Assembly: GCF_964355755.1 (NCBI RefSeq)
Contig: NC_092673.1
Location: forward strand, 7,137,001 to 7,201,000
Direction of reading: 5' to 3'
Source of the DNA: Antedon mediterranea
Lineage: Eukaryota; Echinodermata; Crinoidea; Comatulida; Antedonidae
DNA: 64,000 bases
Positions 44,901 to 58,261 of this stretch are shown here, in pieces. Numbering within the stretch: the stretch's first letter is position 1; every line of letters starts with the position of its first letter. A program made the translations under genes and the position numbers. The notes under the pieces are model-generated. The model saw only the letters and a list, made by a program, of their open reading frames with translations, searched no databases and had not been told where the DNA came from.

Positions 44901-46459
44901 TTCATTGGCAAACGACACATCAAGTTTTGGATACAATTATTTGGATACAATTATTTGTATCTATATACACACGACGAATAAGTATGAATTGTTTTGAATA
45001 GAAAACAACAATACCAATATAAAAATACGGCACACAAGAAACAATTGGCTAATGTTATATCCTGCACAATCCGGACATACCAATGAATTACTATTATACT
45101 AAGAACCTTGCTAAAATTCGAAGATTTACTTATTAACTCAAATCTTACAAGTCACCGAAGTAATAATTTCCTATTCCCGTGTAATGTTTAAAGAAACTAG
45201 TGAACGTGTTTGGTCACATATGTGTCAAGGTTGGTTTTACTAGTCGCATAGTTGTGATTTTCCCCCTCCAAAGTGCTGGTAACTCAGCAGCGCATCAGCA
45301 AGTTGGTATCGACCTAAGAAAAGTTCTTTATTGATTTCTTTTGTATTAATATTATGTGATTGATATCTGAACTCGGTCACGTGATTTTGCCGCTTTTTTG
45401 TATGTACATCCATGAGTGTCCTACTTTTAAATTCTTCCAGCTGAAGATTTCCTTTTCCAACAAGCGTTTTTCCATTTATTTAAAAACGTTGCCAATTTAT
45501 TTTAATGTATATAAAGCGGATTAAAAGCCATTTAGATGCACTATGCAAACATTTATTTGTATTAATGTTATCGACTATTTTGGCCCTACTACATTTTCAG
45601 CGGCCGAAATTCACAATATTCAAAGAAATCGAAGTTAAATTTGATAAAGCACAACTTATTTATCCGTGGATAAAGTTGGCCAATCATCATCACCATAGAT
45701 AAATATGCATTTTCCTACATAAAACAAAAGAAATATGAAAATGTATTAATTATAGAACTATTTGGATAACCATTTTATGTTGCCTTTGATAAAAAATAAT
45801 AATACGTCCAATCAAATGACGTCATTATTAGTAATAGCAATAATATCGTGACGAGATTGTATTGTTCTTATTGACAATTACGTGATTTAATTAGATTTTT
45901 AAAAATATTATTTTTATTAGACAGCATCAATGGTTGTGCTATAATTATAGTTCTAGAATGAAAACCTTTACAATTTCTTTTGTTTTATGTAAGATAAAAT
46001 GTATAACTATACTACAGTATAACTAACTGTGTCGCAGCATTAAGGTTTCGGTTTATGGTCTATGATACAATGCGAAAGATGTAGGCGATACATGCGATTT
46101 ATATACCCGAATATTCCTATTATTATTCCTGTTTCAGTAGGCCTACCGAGAATCGGGTGTACGTGTGATTGTGATGCCTAGAAAGTTGCAACATAACACG
46201 GAAAAATAACCATGGTTATGTGATTGGCAAGTTATTGTTGGGTGTTTGTGAAATAAATAAAATAAATAATTTAATTTGTCTCTCATGGCTAATTGTTCAT
46301 TAAATTTCCTACTGATTTTCTTTTTAGTTTCAGTTTCACAAATGGTGTGACTGTTCCCATACAAAAAAAAAACAAGGAGAAGCGATAATAAACAAGAAAT
46401 ATTTCTTACAAAAAACGCTGCTCGCTTATTAAAAAATGATTTTTTATGTCAAATGTTTT
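44901..46459. other. Non-coding stretch; no gene recognised
   Basis: Short frames only (45505-45702 and 46143-46364). A weak relic of the CAGTATCATA family lies near 46060-46135 (GGCGATACATGCG, CCGAATATTCCTA). Confidence 0.4.
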
Positions 46460-46605
46460 TGAATGTGTCATTTTATTGTCACATAATAGTTATTTTACCT
46501 GAAAAAAATGTAATTTAAAGCAACAAATACTTAAATTGTCTGTCAGACAATGGTTTTGGGGTTTCTTTTCTCTTTTTATATGTGAATAAATATTATGTTT
46601 ATGTT
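46460..46605 (-). mobile_element. MITE-like element (AAAGATGTATTG family), partial
   Basis: TCATTTTATTGTCACATAAT, then TTGTCTGTCAGACAATGG, then TTTTTATATGTGAATAAATA parallels the copy at 6379-6642. The ends are missing. Confidence 0.55.
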
Positions 46606-46675
46606 TATGTTACAGAAGTGAATACTCAATTTCTGTCACTTTAGTTAATTTTATTGCTAAGGTCAAGTCTGGGGA

Positions 46676-47062
46676 TCACTTCATCACCCTAGATATTTCA
46701 AGTGTGAAGTACAGTATCTTATTACAAACACAAACTTTAATGGACTCTTTCGATAATAATTCAATGAATATCTGACAGTGAATATACCAGAAATGCTTTG
46801 GGATTTGTAATTTTAGCATGACATGTCCTAATAGACTCTTTTCCCAGATGTTTTTTGGGTCTACTGTAGCAGCTGGAATCAATAAATTATAGTGGAGTTT
46901 CCATTTTCGCAAAACTGTCGTCCTTAGAACTATAACTGCTGCTTGCTTTAGCTTCTGATTGAGTAGTCCTAATGGGACGTAGCGGGCTAGAGCAGCAGCG
47001 TGAAAAAAACATTTGGAGACGAATTCAAATGGCCGGAGGAAACAAAAAGAATATAAACTTGG
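46676..47062 (-). other. 128-codon stop-free frame, no ATG at its head
   Basis: The minus strand is open from 47062 to a TGA at 46676. It reads through FEFVSKCFFHAAALARYVPL, KQAAVIVLRTTVLRKWKL, IPAATVDPKNIWEKSLLGH and IHCQIFIELLSK. A frame this long is uncommon in such AT-rich DNA. No family was recognised, no good start codon lies in the first 50 codons, and splice sites are not evident. It could be a decayed exon, a transposon remnant or chance. Confidence 0.2.
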
Positions 47063-47783
47063 TTACATCAACAGCGCCACCACAAGTCATCTAAACGCCA
47101 ACTTTTTATGGCACGTGGTGTAAAAAAATTCTTATATCTATAAAATCGATAACATGTGTTTTTTTTATTATTTATTTATGTATTCTTTGATTATGTTTTA
47201 TTAACTAGCGCGATTAAACCTTTTGATCTTCGACACTCATTTCTTGAAGAATGTAAGTGTTAACCTGGTTATCGAGTAGTCAGGTCAGCCTGGGGCAAAT
47301 CAAACATACACACATGAGATTCAATAATGTTATTGAACTACTCGGATACTGTTTGATCATTCCTTTGTGTGGTGAGCATTTTATTGATGTTAACTGTTAA
47401 CATGTTTTATAAAAACCATTCTCCTCGCGAATACACATTATTAAAGTTTATTGAACAAAAACCAACACATTTGAACTTGATGTATTTCTGATCGTTCCGA
47501 TTTGTTAGGCGAAGCTTTAAAATGCAATTCTTGTAATAATCATGTGCGTTAAAAGAGAGATTATTCCATAGGCCAAGAGACACTTAATGTACAGGCGCGT
47601 ACAAATACGAGTACGGGTTGTATCAATGTTTTAACGCGTGTTTCATAATTTATCTTGATGTGTTCACTCGATTATCTGTAGTACTACTGTATTATGGCAT
47701 TGTCCAGTTAGCATAGCCAAATTATGTAACAAGCGCAACATAATTGTATGTGGCGCCTGTAATATATTACATCGGGGTTAATT

Positions 47784-47874
47784 AGGTACCGTATTTCTTG
47801 TGATACAGACGTCACATGTGATGCGTATGTGGCACCGTATCACCGAATTTCCATATAACACTGGACAAATTATA
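47784..47874. mobile_element. MITE-like element (CAGTATCATA family), eroded copy
   Basis: TTCTTGTGATACAGACGTCA, CATGTGATGCGTATG, and a right end CCGAATTTCCATATAACACTGG similar in layout to the copy at 39261-39400. Confidence 0.5.
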
Positions 47875-48082
47875 AATACTGTACAGTACCGAGAATCGAC
47901 TACTGTGTCAATGAAAACTACCACCAAATTCAAAATTAACATATTTTGAAACTTATTTCGAAAATTGATGGTAACAACGGTAATTTTAATAAAGTCATAT
48001 TAACTTCACTACAAAATTACCGAAGCAGTCAACTTCCATAAGCGGTATGATTCGATATGACGTAATGTCAATAAAAACAATT

Positions 48083-48110
48083 TAATTAATTAATTAATTA
48101 ATTAATTAAG
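48083..48110. repeat. (TTAA)n microsatellite
   Basis: TTAATTAATTAATTAATTAA run of about seven units. Confidence 0.85.
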
Positions 48111-48862
48111 TACCTCATTTTGATTAAATATTACTATATATTAATCATATTCAATTATTGTATATTATCCTTCGAACTAACTCATTTACAAATAGGTACC
48201 GTAAGGTCACAAATAGTTTATAATAATATAATGGGTTGTTTTTCAGTACTGAGATTAGGTACGGACAATACAAAATACTGTGGTTAATAGAGCACTGGAC
48301 TTAGTAATCTTTTGTAAGTAAGTGTATTATTATATTACTCACCATCGATATAAGTCTTAATCCAGTTGTTTGCCAGCCTGAAACAGGACGTTCAAGTTCC
48401 AAGAAAGTATATCCATACACCCACTGCTCTTTTGCTCCGGGTGTGAAAATGTTGTGATTTAATTCCTCTACGATGTCACTTGACACTGACAATAACTATA
48501 ATTAATAATAAATAATCGGTTTAATCTTTACTAAAAAAAGATCATGCTTTATTAAAAAATTAAAATCATTTAAGTCACCTTCATCGTCATCAAAACAAAA
48601 GCAATGGTCTATGTTATAATGTTGATTTTTCCCAAGGGACCAAAAGTTAATTATTAGGATGCCACACCCGATAATTATTCGTGAATGTTTAGAGGAGAGT
48701 TCTATCAATATACAAAATATTATACAGTACAACTAAAAATACGTCAGAGTAGGAAAAACATCTGACCAATTACACTATTTCAAATTGCGATTTCATTAGT
48801 TACGTGCAGTTACGATGACCATGACAGTGCTATGGTGTGTATAGTCCGACTCGTAGCGGTAT

Positions 48863-48963
48863 ATACCAGGGACGAGTGAAATTAATTTCACACTTAATTC
48901 ACTGGGTATACAAAGTTGGTGTTCAGAGTAAATTAAAAAGTAAAATTCACTCTTCGCTGGTAT
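48863..48963. mobile_element. About 100-bp TIR element (ATACCAG...CTGGTAT)
   Basis: The left end ATACCAGGGACGAGTGAAAT pairs imperfectly with the right end ATTCACTCTTCGCTGGTAT. The inner left part forms the GTGAAATTAATTTCAC palindrome also seen at 40276. No coding capacity. Confidence 0.6.
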
Positions 48964-49227
48964 TAATAAACAAAATCAATTAATGAATCTCATCTTTTAA
49001 TCATGTTTTTTATTATTATTATTATTATTATTAATAATAATTTATTGGAAAGCTTTATACATTTTCCATTGTATTTTAATGTATTGCCCAGTACAAATCA
49101 AAGTCTCTAAATGACCGTTGGTACATAACAGACAATGTTGATTTATGTAATTAACTTTTTAAAAAGACACTTTTCTGTAACGAAGGAAAGGTAATACTTA
49201 ATTATATTTTAAACTATGACCAATTCA

Positions 49228-49300
49228 AGGGACGCACCTATTAAGGAGACACTTAGTCGGGTCCTTGGTGTGTCCCTTTAATAAATAGAGGTTACTCTAA
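49228..49300. repeat. Degraded dispersed repeat (GTGAAACGAA family)
   Basis: AAGGGACGCACCTATTAAGG, AGACACTTAG, GGTGTGTCCCTTTAATAAATA: the same CCTATTAAGG/ACACTT/GTCCC theme as 51655 and 60010. Confidence 0.4.
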
Positions 49301-50322
49301 CATAAATCACGAAAGGGCGCCACCTAACTCTACCACTCGAGAAACTAAAACGCGCCCCAATTTCTCTATTATTGACACAGCACCACACAGTGACCCTGGT
49401 ATTTTGTTGTACAGAACAGTATTATTATTTTTCTAAATCGAATCTCATCTATTGACCATTCAGTTTGACCATTACAAACATAATGAAGTTTATGTTTCGA
49501 ACCAAGGCCATCGGTTCAATAGATCCGATCATGGATAACATAGCATGTAAAATCAGAACCATTTCGATCACGTGATTACATGTTTATCATGATAGACTAC
49601 TATACATTCAAGTCATTATTATTATAATTCGTTGTCTTGTAAATTTAAAAAGATTACCGTGATTGTAGGTAAATCTGATTACCCGAGTTGCTATGGCACT
49701 ACATTTGCTTAAATGGAATCTACATCTAATGGGTCCGACTATTACGTAATACGCAGACAATTAAAATACGCGCAATTACAATGCCGGAAAAAATGTTATC
49801 TTTACGCAATGTCCAAAGTCTGTTTCAAATTATCTCTATGTTCTTTCTACACTCCAATATAAAAATAAGATAGTTCAAATATAATCTATTTAGTTGTTTT
49901 TTCAGACATCCAAAGATGTTTTTCTTTTTTTTTTTTTAAGTTGATTAATTCCAGCTTTAAGTTTGTTTTAATTTGAAATTAATAAATCTTATACCAATGA
50001 ATGTGTTGCTTTTATGGAATAGCCCAGTTGGTCAAGGGGCTAGATCATGTTCGTATAAAATAAAATCAATTCGCACCGAAAACAAATATTAGACCCAATC
50101 TTAATGATATAATGTTGCTGCTTGTTGTTTTGTCTTGCACTTACAATGTGTTGTCTGAGTTAGGATGATTTTATAAGGAAAACGAAAAATTCTAAACGAA
50201 ATAGCCTAATGACAAAGTATCTGGCAGATAATAAGCAAAACATACAAATAAATCATTATCATTAAATCATAACATTACACACCAAAAAGAAAAAATAACC
50301 TCATGGAATTAATATACTTAAG
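49301..50322. other. Non-coding stretch; no gene recognised
   Basis: No supported structure. A T-homopolymer lies near 49924-49938. Confidence 0.4.
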
Positions 50323-50480
50323 ATAAGATAAATTTATTGAACAAACGATTTTGTATCACTATCAGCGGCACACGTTTATTTACAAGACAATGTAAAAACA
50401 AAAAGAAAAGTAGTAAAAATAACATTTAAGTAAAATGAAATAGTAAAACAAGGTAATCTTACAGATCGAACAATACTTAA
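50323..50480 (-). mobile_element. LINE 3'-end-like tail
   Basis: On the minus strand: TTTTTACATTGTCTTGTAAA, TAAACGTGTGCCGCTGATAG, TGATACAAAATCG, then TTCAATAAATTTATCTTATC, an AATAAA followed by a short TTATC tail at the 3' end. The layout and wording resemble 3' ends of non-LTR elements. No ORF remains. Confidence 0.45.
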
Positions 50481-51654
50481 CCTATATGATGGAGTTACGT
50501 TATTATCTATTTTTTATCAGTATTATCAAAATTTTCAAGTTTAAAGCGAATATTATCATTATTATTATTTAAAAAAATATAATTGATAATTAATTTTATT
50601 ATACTGTTCTTATTAAAATAAATGCAACTGTTATATGATTATTTGTTCTTATTATATTTCATTTTAATAGTTATTTGTAATTTAATTAATTGTGATACTG
50701 TTTTTATTATACTATATAGTCTTATTTTTAGTACTGTATTATTTATTTTATTTGGATTTAGGTTAGTTATTAAAGCACGTATGTAACGTATGTGAACGCA
50801 ACTCTCACTTATGAAAGACCTAGTTGACCTTGGGTATTTTTATACCTCCATGATCGCATCCGCCATTTTGACGCCGTATTCTTCCTACGAGATGTATTAC
50901 AAATATGCTATTTATGTTATATAGAATTAAGTATACAATATTCTTCAATTTACATTCATATTTAATGTGAGTTACATAAATATATAATCCTATCAGCCAA
51001 GTGTTTCAACCAAAAACATTTACAACAATTAAGGTTTAGGGGCAAAGAAACAAGTTCTGATGAGATGATGTGACACATGCTAGTAATTCCTTAAAAATAT
51101 ATAATTGAAATATAGTCGATAAACAAGCATGGAGCATATTTTACCGCAGGGTTTTATTAAGATAATAAAATATTAAATAGCATGCATTAATATTAAAGAA
51201 ATTAAATTGGGCTAATTTGAGATATAAGGCGTATACATCCTAAGTGAGGGAGCATAAGAGCATAAACAAAAATATGTTATCATTAAAAATAACGAAAGAT
51301 ATAACAATAATTGATAACAATATAGAATTAAGAACGTTTATCATTTACAATTTAATATTTTGTGTGTAACGTTTATCGAAATTCGATAATATGTGGCAAG
51401 TCTAAATATATTTTGTTGCATGATATACTCGTTCAATGTCCAGTTTGTAAACAACCGTATACGCATTCTAACTATTCGTGTTTATATTCATATTTATTTT
51501 TTATACCCTATGGTCAATAATGTTTATCGATATTGAATATCTGTAAACAAAATTAACATAACAATTCGGTTGTATTTTCATTTGTAATTACATTTTTCTC
51601 TACGGAAACGACCGTGCGACCGATGTAAAGTTGGGTCTATGCAGAGAAGAACCG
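50481..51654. other. Non-coding stretch; no gene recognised
   Basis: Very AT-rich. A small GC-richer patch at 50840-50880 (TACCTCCATGATCGCATCCG) contains the CCTCCATG motif noted at 33400. Confidence 0.4.
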
Positions 51655-51900
51655 TACTTTATACCCTTCTTCATAGGACACCCTATTCAAGGGACATACC
51701 TATTCAGGGGACACTTTACCGTGAAACGAAGTGGAAAATAATTAGGTTTTTTACAGTCACAACACATACAAGTGACACCCCTATTCAGTGGACACTTTCC
51801 TGTGAAACGAAGAGGAAAATATGGGGGTTTTGTTAGTCAGGTCAACAACTACTATTAAAAAGACAGTTCGTTGGATCCTCTAAAGGTGTCCCTTAACGAG
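51655..51900. repeat. Dispersed repeat (GTGAAACGAA family), two tandem units
   Basis: Two units of about 90 bp: ACCTATTCAGGGGACACTTT, ACCGTGAAACGAAGTGGAAA, then ACCCCTATTCAGTGGACACT, TTCCTGTGAAACGAAGAGGA. A 65-codon frame across it (PIQGTLYRETKWKI and PIQWTLSCETKRKI) merely reflects the repeat. This is the reference copy for relics elsewhere in the window. Confidence 0.65.
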
Positions 51901-52784
51901 ATGACCAGTAATCCATTATCATCATCATCATACGTGTACCCAGTATATTTACCAACTTTTCCACTCGATCATAATGAAAAACAACTGTTAATTATGTATT
52001 TTGGTGAATAAATGAAAGTTTAAACTGCAACACTAATTCAATTACACTGAAATAATTATATAACAACACCTGAAACCGTTCTATTCACAGTTGTATTCAC
52101 TCTATTGTTTAGGTGAATTAAAGGTATTTAAATAAATGAATTAAACAGAAACCCGTTACTTACCGTTATAATAATAGTGGACTCAATTTATAAATAAAAT
52201 TGGCAGTAATAAAATAAAATGAATGACATAATATTAGTCCAATGACATAGAAAGAGGCTTAAAAACATTATTTTTTACATCTAATTCTAATACAGTAAAC
52301 TCAATAACAACCATGGAGAAAATCCTCCATCCAGTAACCTAGCAACAAGCACTTGTGTGTTCGATTGAAAAACAAAATCAAATTTTCTTTAATAAACCAT
52401 TTTTAATAAAATAAAATAAAAAGCACTCGTTTGCTTATTATTTTTACAGGGCAATGTGATTTGTTTTGTTTGTTTTTGTTTGTTTGGTTTTTTTTGCTTT
52501 CATATTTGCATTCATATTTAATTGATATTGAAGGTACCGTATATAATTATCAAATTATTAAAGACAGATAAAACTTTAATTCGTCAGAATGTATAGGTGA
52601 TTTATATTTCTGTTCATTTTGAAACTCTATTTGACATTCGTTTATAAAATTTATGAAATTATACTCTGGTTTTTATAAGCACATAATTAAATTTAAATAC
52701 ATTTAAAATAAAAATGATCACAACTTTTATGACAATCCATATTCATTAAAATTGAACTAATTGTTGCTGAATAAAACCCCCTAA

Positions 52785-52995
52785 TATAAGGAGTCCCCTT
52801 AATATAGAGGCCCGTTGTTGTCCCAAAGTGACCCAACAGCCCTTTTTAATATAAGGGGTGTCCTCAAATAGTGGTTGGCCATGTGTTAAATGACACTGCC
52901 CGTCCGACGTTTCAATGGAAAGTTTCCCCACCCCCACCTTATTAGGAGTGTCCCCTCAATAGGGGTGTCCCATCGGATTAGGGGTGTCCCAAAAT
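52785..52995. repeat. Dispersed repeat (GTGTCCC family)
   Basis: TAAGGAGTCCCCTTAATATA, TTTAATATAAGGGGTGTCCTC, AGGAGTGTCCCCTCAATAGG, GTGTCCCATCGGATTAGGGG, GTGTCCC: a chain of short near-identical phrases, related in theme to the repeat at 51655. Confidence 0.55.
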
Positions 52996-55085
52996 CGATA
53001 TTCTACTTAATAAAATACTACCAAGCTGAAATAACCAGACATACGGACTGGTTTTTAAACGATAAACGATTTTATTTTTGAATTCATATTTGTGAATAAC
53101 TAAGTTAGGCTAATCGAAAATGGACATGGATTTTAAAAAAACAAACGTGATAATTGACCAAAATATTAGGACGTAGGTATAAAAACGAAAATATGTTAGC
53201 AAATATTTTAATATACATAATAATATTATTACTGTTTAAAACATTCAATATTCATAATCAAATGTTTTTATTATATAAGTGTGTGAAGTTGGTTGGAAAT
53301 ACGATTATATTTTATTGAGGTTTTTTTTAAGCCCAGCTGCTTAGACATGCGTTTCCCCCCATCCTTCTCCCTAGAGCCACGCCTGGCTACGGCAGTATTA
53401 GGCCTATCTTAAATAATTTGTCGCCATACAGTTAAGTACATGAGCCATTATGTTAATTCCAATGTGTTTCTGAGGTAAATAATAACTACTTAGGCCTAAT
53501 TGATTATTAATGAACACTTGGAAAGCATGAAGAACAAAATCAATAGATAGAAGTTGGCTTTTCCAAGGCCAATACTTTTTATGTAAAATATTGTTTATTT
53601 ACACTGTAGTATATACAATATTTATCAACAACACCTTTAAATCACCCATTTCAGTGACTTTGAACTATAAGTTAAATGTTTAAGCTAAATTTTGTTTTTA
53701 TTTAGCTAGTTTTATTTAGTCTTCATTTTGTTCAATATTTTAGCTAGTTTTATTTATTATTTTTATTTTATTTATTTATATTATTGTGTTCAATATTGCT
53801 AAATTTATTTTTCATTTTCTTAAATAATTTTGCTAGAACTTTCATTTTGATATTGTTTATTGCTTAAATGTGTAGCCGAAATGTGTAGCATAAATTTTGG
53901 ATGATGACATGACAAAAAAAATATTAAATGAAAAAAAAAGCTAAAACATTAAAAACAAAATGCATTGCATACCACAGTAACATCTTTCTTTTGGGGCATT
54001 TCTAGTCAGAAGCAACCCTTATCAAAAAGGGATACTTTGTTGGGTAACTGAAGGAAGAAGGGGATATTAACATAAAGCTGTATGTTCTTGGACAACCCGT
54101 CCGTAGAATCCTCTAGACCCAAGTAAGTAAGTAGATGCCAGTTTCGAAAGTTATCATTTATTTAGCCACAACATTATAAACAAAATGTACATGAAAACAG
54201 AACAAAATCAATAAGGCAGGATGACCCAATTGCTATATATCAAAAATAGCATAACAAAAGTGCATAAACAGCATATTACATTATGCAATATATGCCAGGA
54301 TGAGAAAAGTTCGCATCTGAAGGCAAACCAAAAGGTAGCTGCGGCTATAGGGACAAGGGGTTATGGTGGTGATTTTCTTCCTGAATTGTTCTCCGAGGCA
54401 AGACACAGAAATAAGCTTACAATATTAATGTGAACACTTTAAAGGGGCCTTACCCGTAATTTATAGTGAAATCTGCCAATATGAAACTTATTGTAGCACC
54501 ACGATAAACGTTTGTGATATAGTACATAAAGCATTGCCCATGGATTATGTCACCACTCTGTCCGTGTTCGTATCACCGCCATTAGCCAACCTATTTTGCA
54601 TATTTTCCAACCGTTTGTCGTTTCACCGGCTGGACAATTGATGTTACGTAACATTGCGTAACGATTGTAGAACAGCGTGTTTGGTAATAATGAATGGTAT
54701 ACCCGGGATAAACACACGCTCATGTTTAGCATGGTAAACTGAACGAACAATAGCGACGTGAGCTGTTTGTAAATCTCCAATCAATATTAATTATCAAAAA
54801 TTCTATATATTGTGATACTGCAAAAATGAGTTTATAGAGAGTCACATTTTAGTAATACTTTCTTACTAAATTATATATTAATCTGTTTGTATTGAATTAT
54901 AGCGGTTTTTTAATTATAGATGAAGCTCCATACTTCTCGAGTTTTCTCGTTTACAATACCGTAAATATTCGATGATTTCCAGCTATACCCTTCTCGCTAG
55001 GCGAATCTAGAAGTATTAATATGCAGAGGAAGGGGAGGATTGGCTGGTGCAGGCTAAGGCACGAACTAAATATGAGGGGATGTAT
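52996..55085. other. Non-coding stretch; no gene recognised
   Basis: AT-rich. At 53680-53830 the phrase TTTAGCTAGTTTTATTTA recurs. The 70-codon frame at 54221-54433 has no family resemblance. Confidence 0.4.
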
Positions 55086-55089
55086 AAAT

Positions 55090-55590
55090 TATATTCTTGC
55101 GTGACATTATAACATAATAAACCAATTTCAGGAGTAGAGTTATACACAAAAATCATTAAGTTTAGTTAGTAAAGGGGTTGAACTTTGGCGTGATATACCT
55201 GAGACTCTTAAGTTACTTAAGAATCCTATAACTTTTAAAATAAAATACAAAAATAAATTACTTTTGCAATACTCTGATTAGAACAGTTTTTTTTTTTATC
55301 TTTTTTCTTTTTACAATTACATCTTACTCTCTGAGAAATCTTTTTTTTTTAAGATAAAGAAAAAAAAAGAAACTTTCTTAAAAGTTACATTTTGTTTGCC
55401 TATGCCGTTGTGCCTTTGTTTCATATTACTATTTATAAACTGTTTTGTAACAGGGGGTTTCTACTTATAAGCTGTGCTTCAGAGATTCCCCCTTTCCATT
55501 CTTTCATTTTTGTAATGAACATTTATGTATGTTAATGGTTTTATTTTGTTGTGAATGGAAATAAAGAAACAAACAACAACAAACACGTTT
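55090..55590 (+). mobile_element. Non-LTR retrotransposon 3' end (CR1/RTE-like ORF2 terminus)
   Basis: Plus-strand frame ending at TAG 55279-55281 reads QKSLSLVSKGVELW, RDIPETLKLLKNPITFK, IKYKNKLLLQYSD. This matches the common C-terminal pattern of LINE ORF2 proteins, sLxxxGxxLWnxiPxxlKxxxsxxxFKxxxKxxLL. A stop about 15 codons upstream shows decay. About 300 bp of T-rich 3' UTR follows and ends in GGAAATAAAGAAACAAACAA. The catalytic RT is absent (5'-truncated). Confidence 0.75.
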
Positions 55591-57004
55591 ACCAGCGTGT
55601 TTTAGATAATCCAAATTTGACCATTTCGTTTTATCAACCCGTACGATATTTCTTATGACTAAGCCAATTTTTGTTATTCCAACTCAGGGGAGGGTGGGCA
55701 AAGTCTTCATATTCTCTCTTCGTTTACATTTAATAGGTCGACCTGCCTGGTCCCCTGCACTCCTCTAATTCCCGGTTCCTTCTGCCGTCTTCCACACTGT
55801 TGAACAGAATAACGAAAACCGGAACCAATTATTAAACAAACGTATCTGTATGATTTCACTAGTATAGTTTCTGTGAATGATTGCACTAAATTCTCATTTA
55901 TTATGTTTTTTAATTCGTTCTAAATGAAGATTTAAAAATAAAAAATATACTTTGATCCCGAAATGGATGTAATGTATTTGAAAACCACATTGTAAAATTC
56001 TTCACTCTCCAATCATGGAGATTTACATCTCTGTTCTCCAATAATAGAGGAACTCATGCTCCAACCATGGAGATAGCTCCAGGTGATATTCGTATTCGTA
56101 CTATAATAATATAGTTTATACTGTGTTTATAACGCTTTTAAGATATGTATCAGGGCCTATTTTTGAGACACAAATGTGACAGTTAGCAATCAAAGTATAC
56201 GGTAGAGTTAATCGGTATTTCATCATTTCAACTATAGTCATAAGTTTCTAAAATGCAACAACAGGAAAATAAAGTGTTTTCATCTGGTTTTATATTAATA
56301 TCTGTATACGGTTCACGTTAAAACAGTAATTAAATACACACACGTAACGTATTTACGTACTGGTTTAATTAAAGAATTATTGGAAAATAAAATGAAAATG
56401 GGGTTTTTTTTATGGATCATCGCATTATACCGGTAACAATATAATTTATTCCATTGGTTGGATTGGTACCGCCCAATATTTAACCAATATAGGCCTAGTA
56501 CATAAAATACAATAATATTTATAGTTTCCATTGATTTGTTTGTATGTTCAGACTTGCGAAGTACATGTTATTGTTATAATAGAATAGATAGAATTAAATG
56601 GGAATAATGAATTTCACTCTAAATCAATCCTTCTATCATGTTCCAAGTTTGAGAAAATTTTCAAACAATTGGCATGCAGGCTGTATACTCTTTCTTTTTT
56701 ATGGATGGCTGTTAATATAATATTATGGTATATCATTTCATTTTTCTTCATTCATGCCAATAAAATGTTACATAACAGACAGCTGTAGGTTGAAATGCTT
56801 AAAAGACACTTTAAAAGAACATGACACGGATTTCCTTAATGTCATTTGATAATATTCAATGTGATGATGAGATTCAAGTTTTGAGTCACTCAAAACCGTT
56901 TACGATAATATCGTAAACTGTTTTACGTTTTTCATACGGGGCGCCGTCCAAAACATTTTTGTTTATATTTTCCATGGCACACAACCATTTGCATCATCAA
57001 ATTA
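55591..57004. other. Non-coding stretch; no gene recognised
   Basis: At 56010-56085 short imperfect inverted phrases recur (CTCCAATCATGGAGAT, CTCCAACCATGGAGATAG), related to the CCTCCATG motif. Nothing else is supported. Confidence 0.4.
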
Positions 57005-57115
57005 CTACAATAGAACCTATTAAGGCGACACTTTTAGTACCAAGCAAAGTGTTTCCATAGGGGTACGTTGGTCTTATATTACAATATATATAGCCCATCA
57101 TTCCTTTCACGGGAA
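57005..57115. repeat. Degraded dispersed repeat (GTGAAACGAA family)
   Basis: ACCTATTAAGGCGACACTTT, AGCAAAGTGTTTCCATAGGG, CTTTCACGGGAAAGT. Confidence 0.35.
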
Positions 57116-58261
57116 AGTATCACGCTAATTTGTGTTATTAGGCTAGCATCTGTCTTGATGGAAATCAATTTTTAGATAACCCGCCAACTTAACGTCATGT
57201 CCAAAACGCGTATAATAGTAATACTACTGTATATAAAATAGGAATTATTTTGTAAGTACATTTTGTTGGTGTGTGGCTATAAAGTCATCAACTTTATCCG
57301 CCGCACGTTTATGACAAACAAGATGCATAACTATATTTTTTACACATTACAAAACCAGTAGGATTATACTTTCGCATTACTCGTGTCATAATCGTTTTTC
57401 TTGAATTTCGGTATTATTGTATGTTTTAACATTGTCTTTGTTTAAGCCAAGGAAATTGGCCGCTATAAGCGGATCTCATCACCTTCAACTTCTCACATAG
57501 CGGATCATGGTATGATTAAACAGCTACAAAGAATGCCGCACATCAACTAGGTTAAATACTCACGATAAAACAAGGAAACCAACCAATTGGTTCATCATCA
57601 TTACGTCACTTGACACTAACTAATGATTAAAATTATACTATTCGTGATCAATTAAAAGTTTTTAATAAACGTGCCTGACCAACAAAGATCGCATTGCTCT
57701 ATATAAAGAAATATCCGAGTTAACGCTGATTAATATTCTGGATTTTCTTTTTAAATTAAAAATTAAAAGACCAAACAAATTGAAAATAGTCACAAACAAC
57801 TTCGAATGACATGCATGTAATATAAACAGGCCTGAGATCAGATTGGTGATAGACTATTGCAGTGTAAACGTGGTCTTGATAATTTGACAACTGTATAAAA
57901 CTCTTACAGCGCGTGTAAACAGGTTTTTAGATCGGATTAAGGTGACGTATACAGAAAACGCAGACTAGCAACCATTGAACAGTTTGGCCTTAAATTGTGT
58001 GCATCTTAAGGGCGCGTCTAAACTGGTTTAGGTCGGAGGTGCAGATACAGACTATTGTGTGAACGTGATCTTACGATTATTTGAATTTATTTGAAATAAA
58101 CCTAAAATCGATACAATTCAAGATCAAATAAAAATACGCACACATATCACCGCTGATATTGTACTTAACTGATTTCATTACTCGATACGGTATCTTTTTT
58201 TTAAATTGTCTGGGTCTAGTACAACTATACATCTCGGATGATTACCACCCGGAAAATTAAC
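57116..58261. other. Non-coding stretch; no gene recognised
   Basis: GTGTAAACGTGGTCTT (about 57861) and GTGTGAACGTGATCTTA (about 58057) are loose direct repeats, possibly from one degenerate element. No exon is seen. Confidence 0.4.

Noticed and set aside
51639-51836. 65-codon ORF with two similar blocks
   Set aside because: Direct translation of a two-unit dispersed repeat.
54221-54433. 70-codon ORF
   Set aside because: No recognisable domain, AT-rich setting; may be repeat-derived but could not be assigned.
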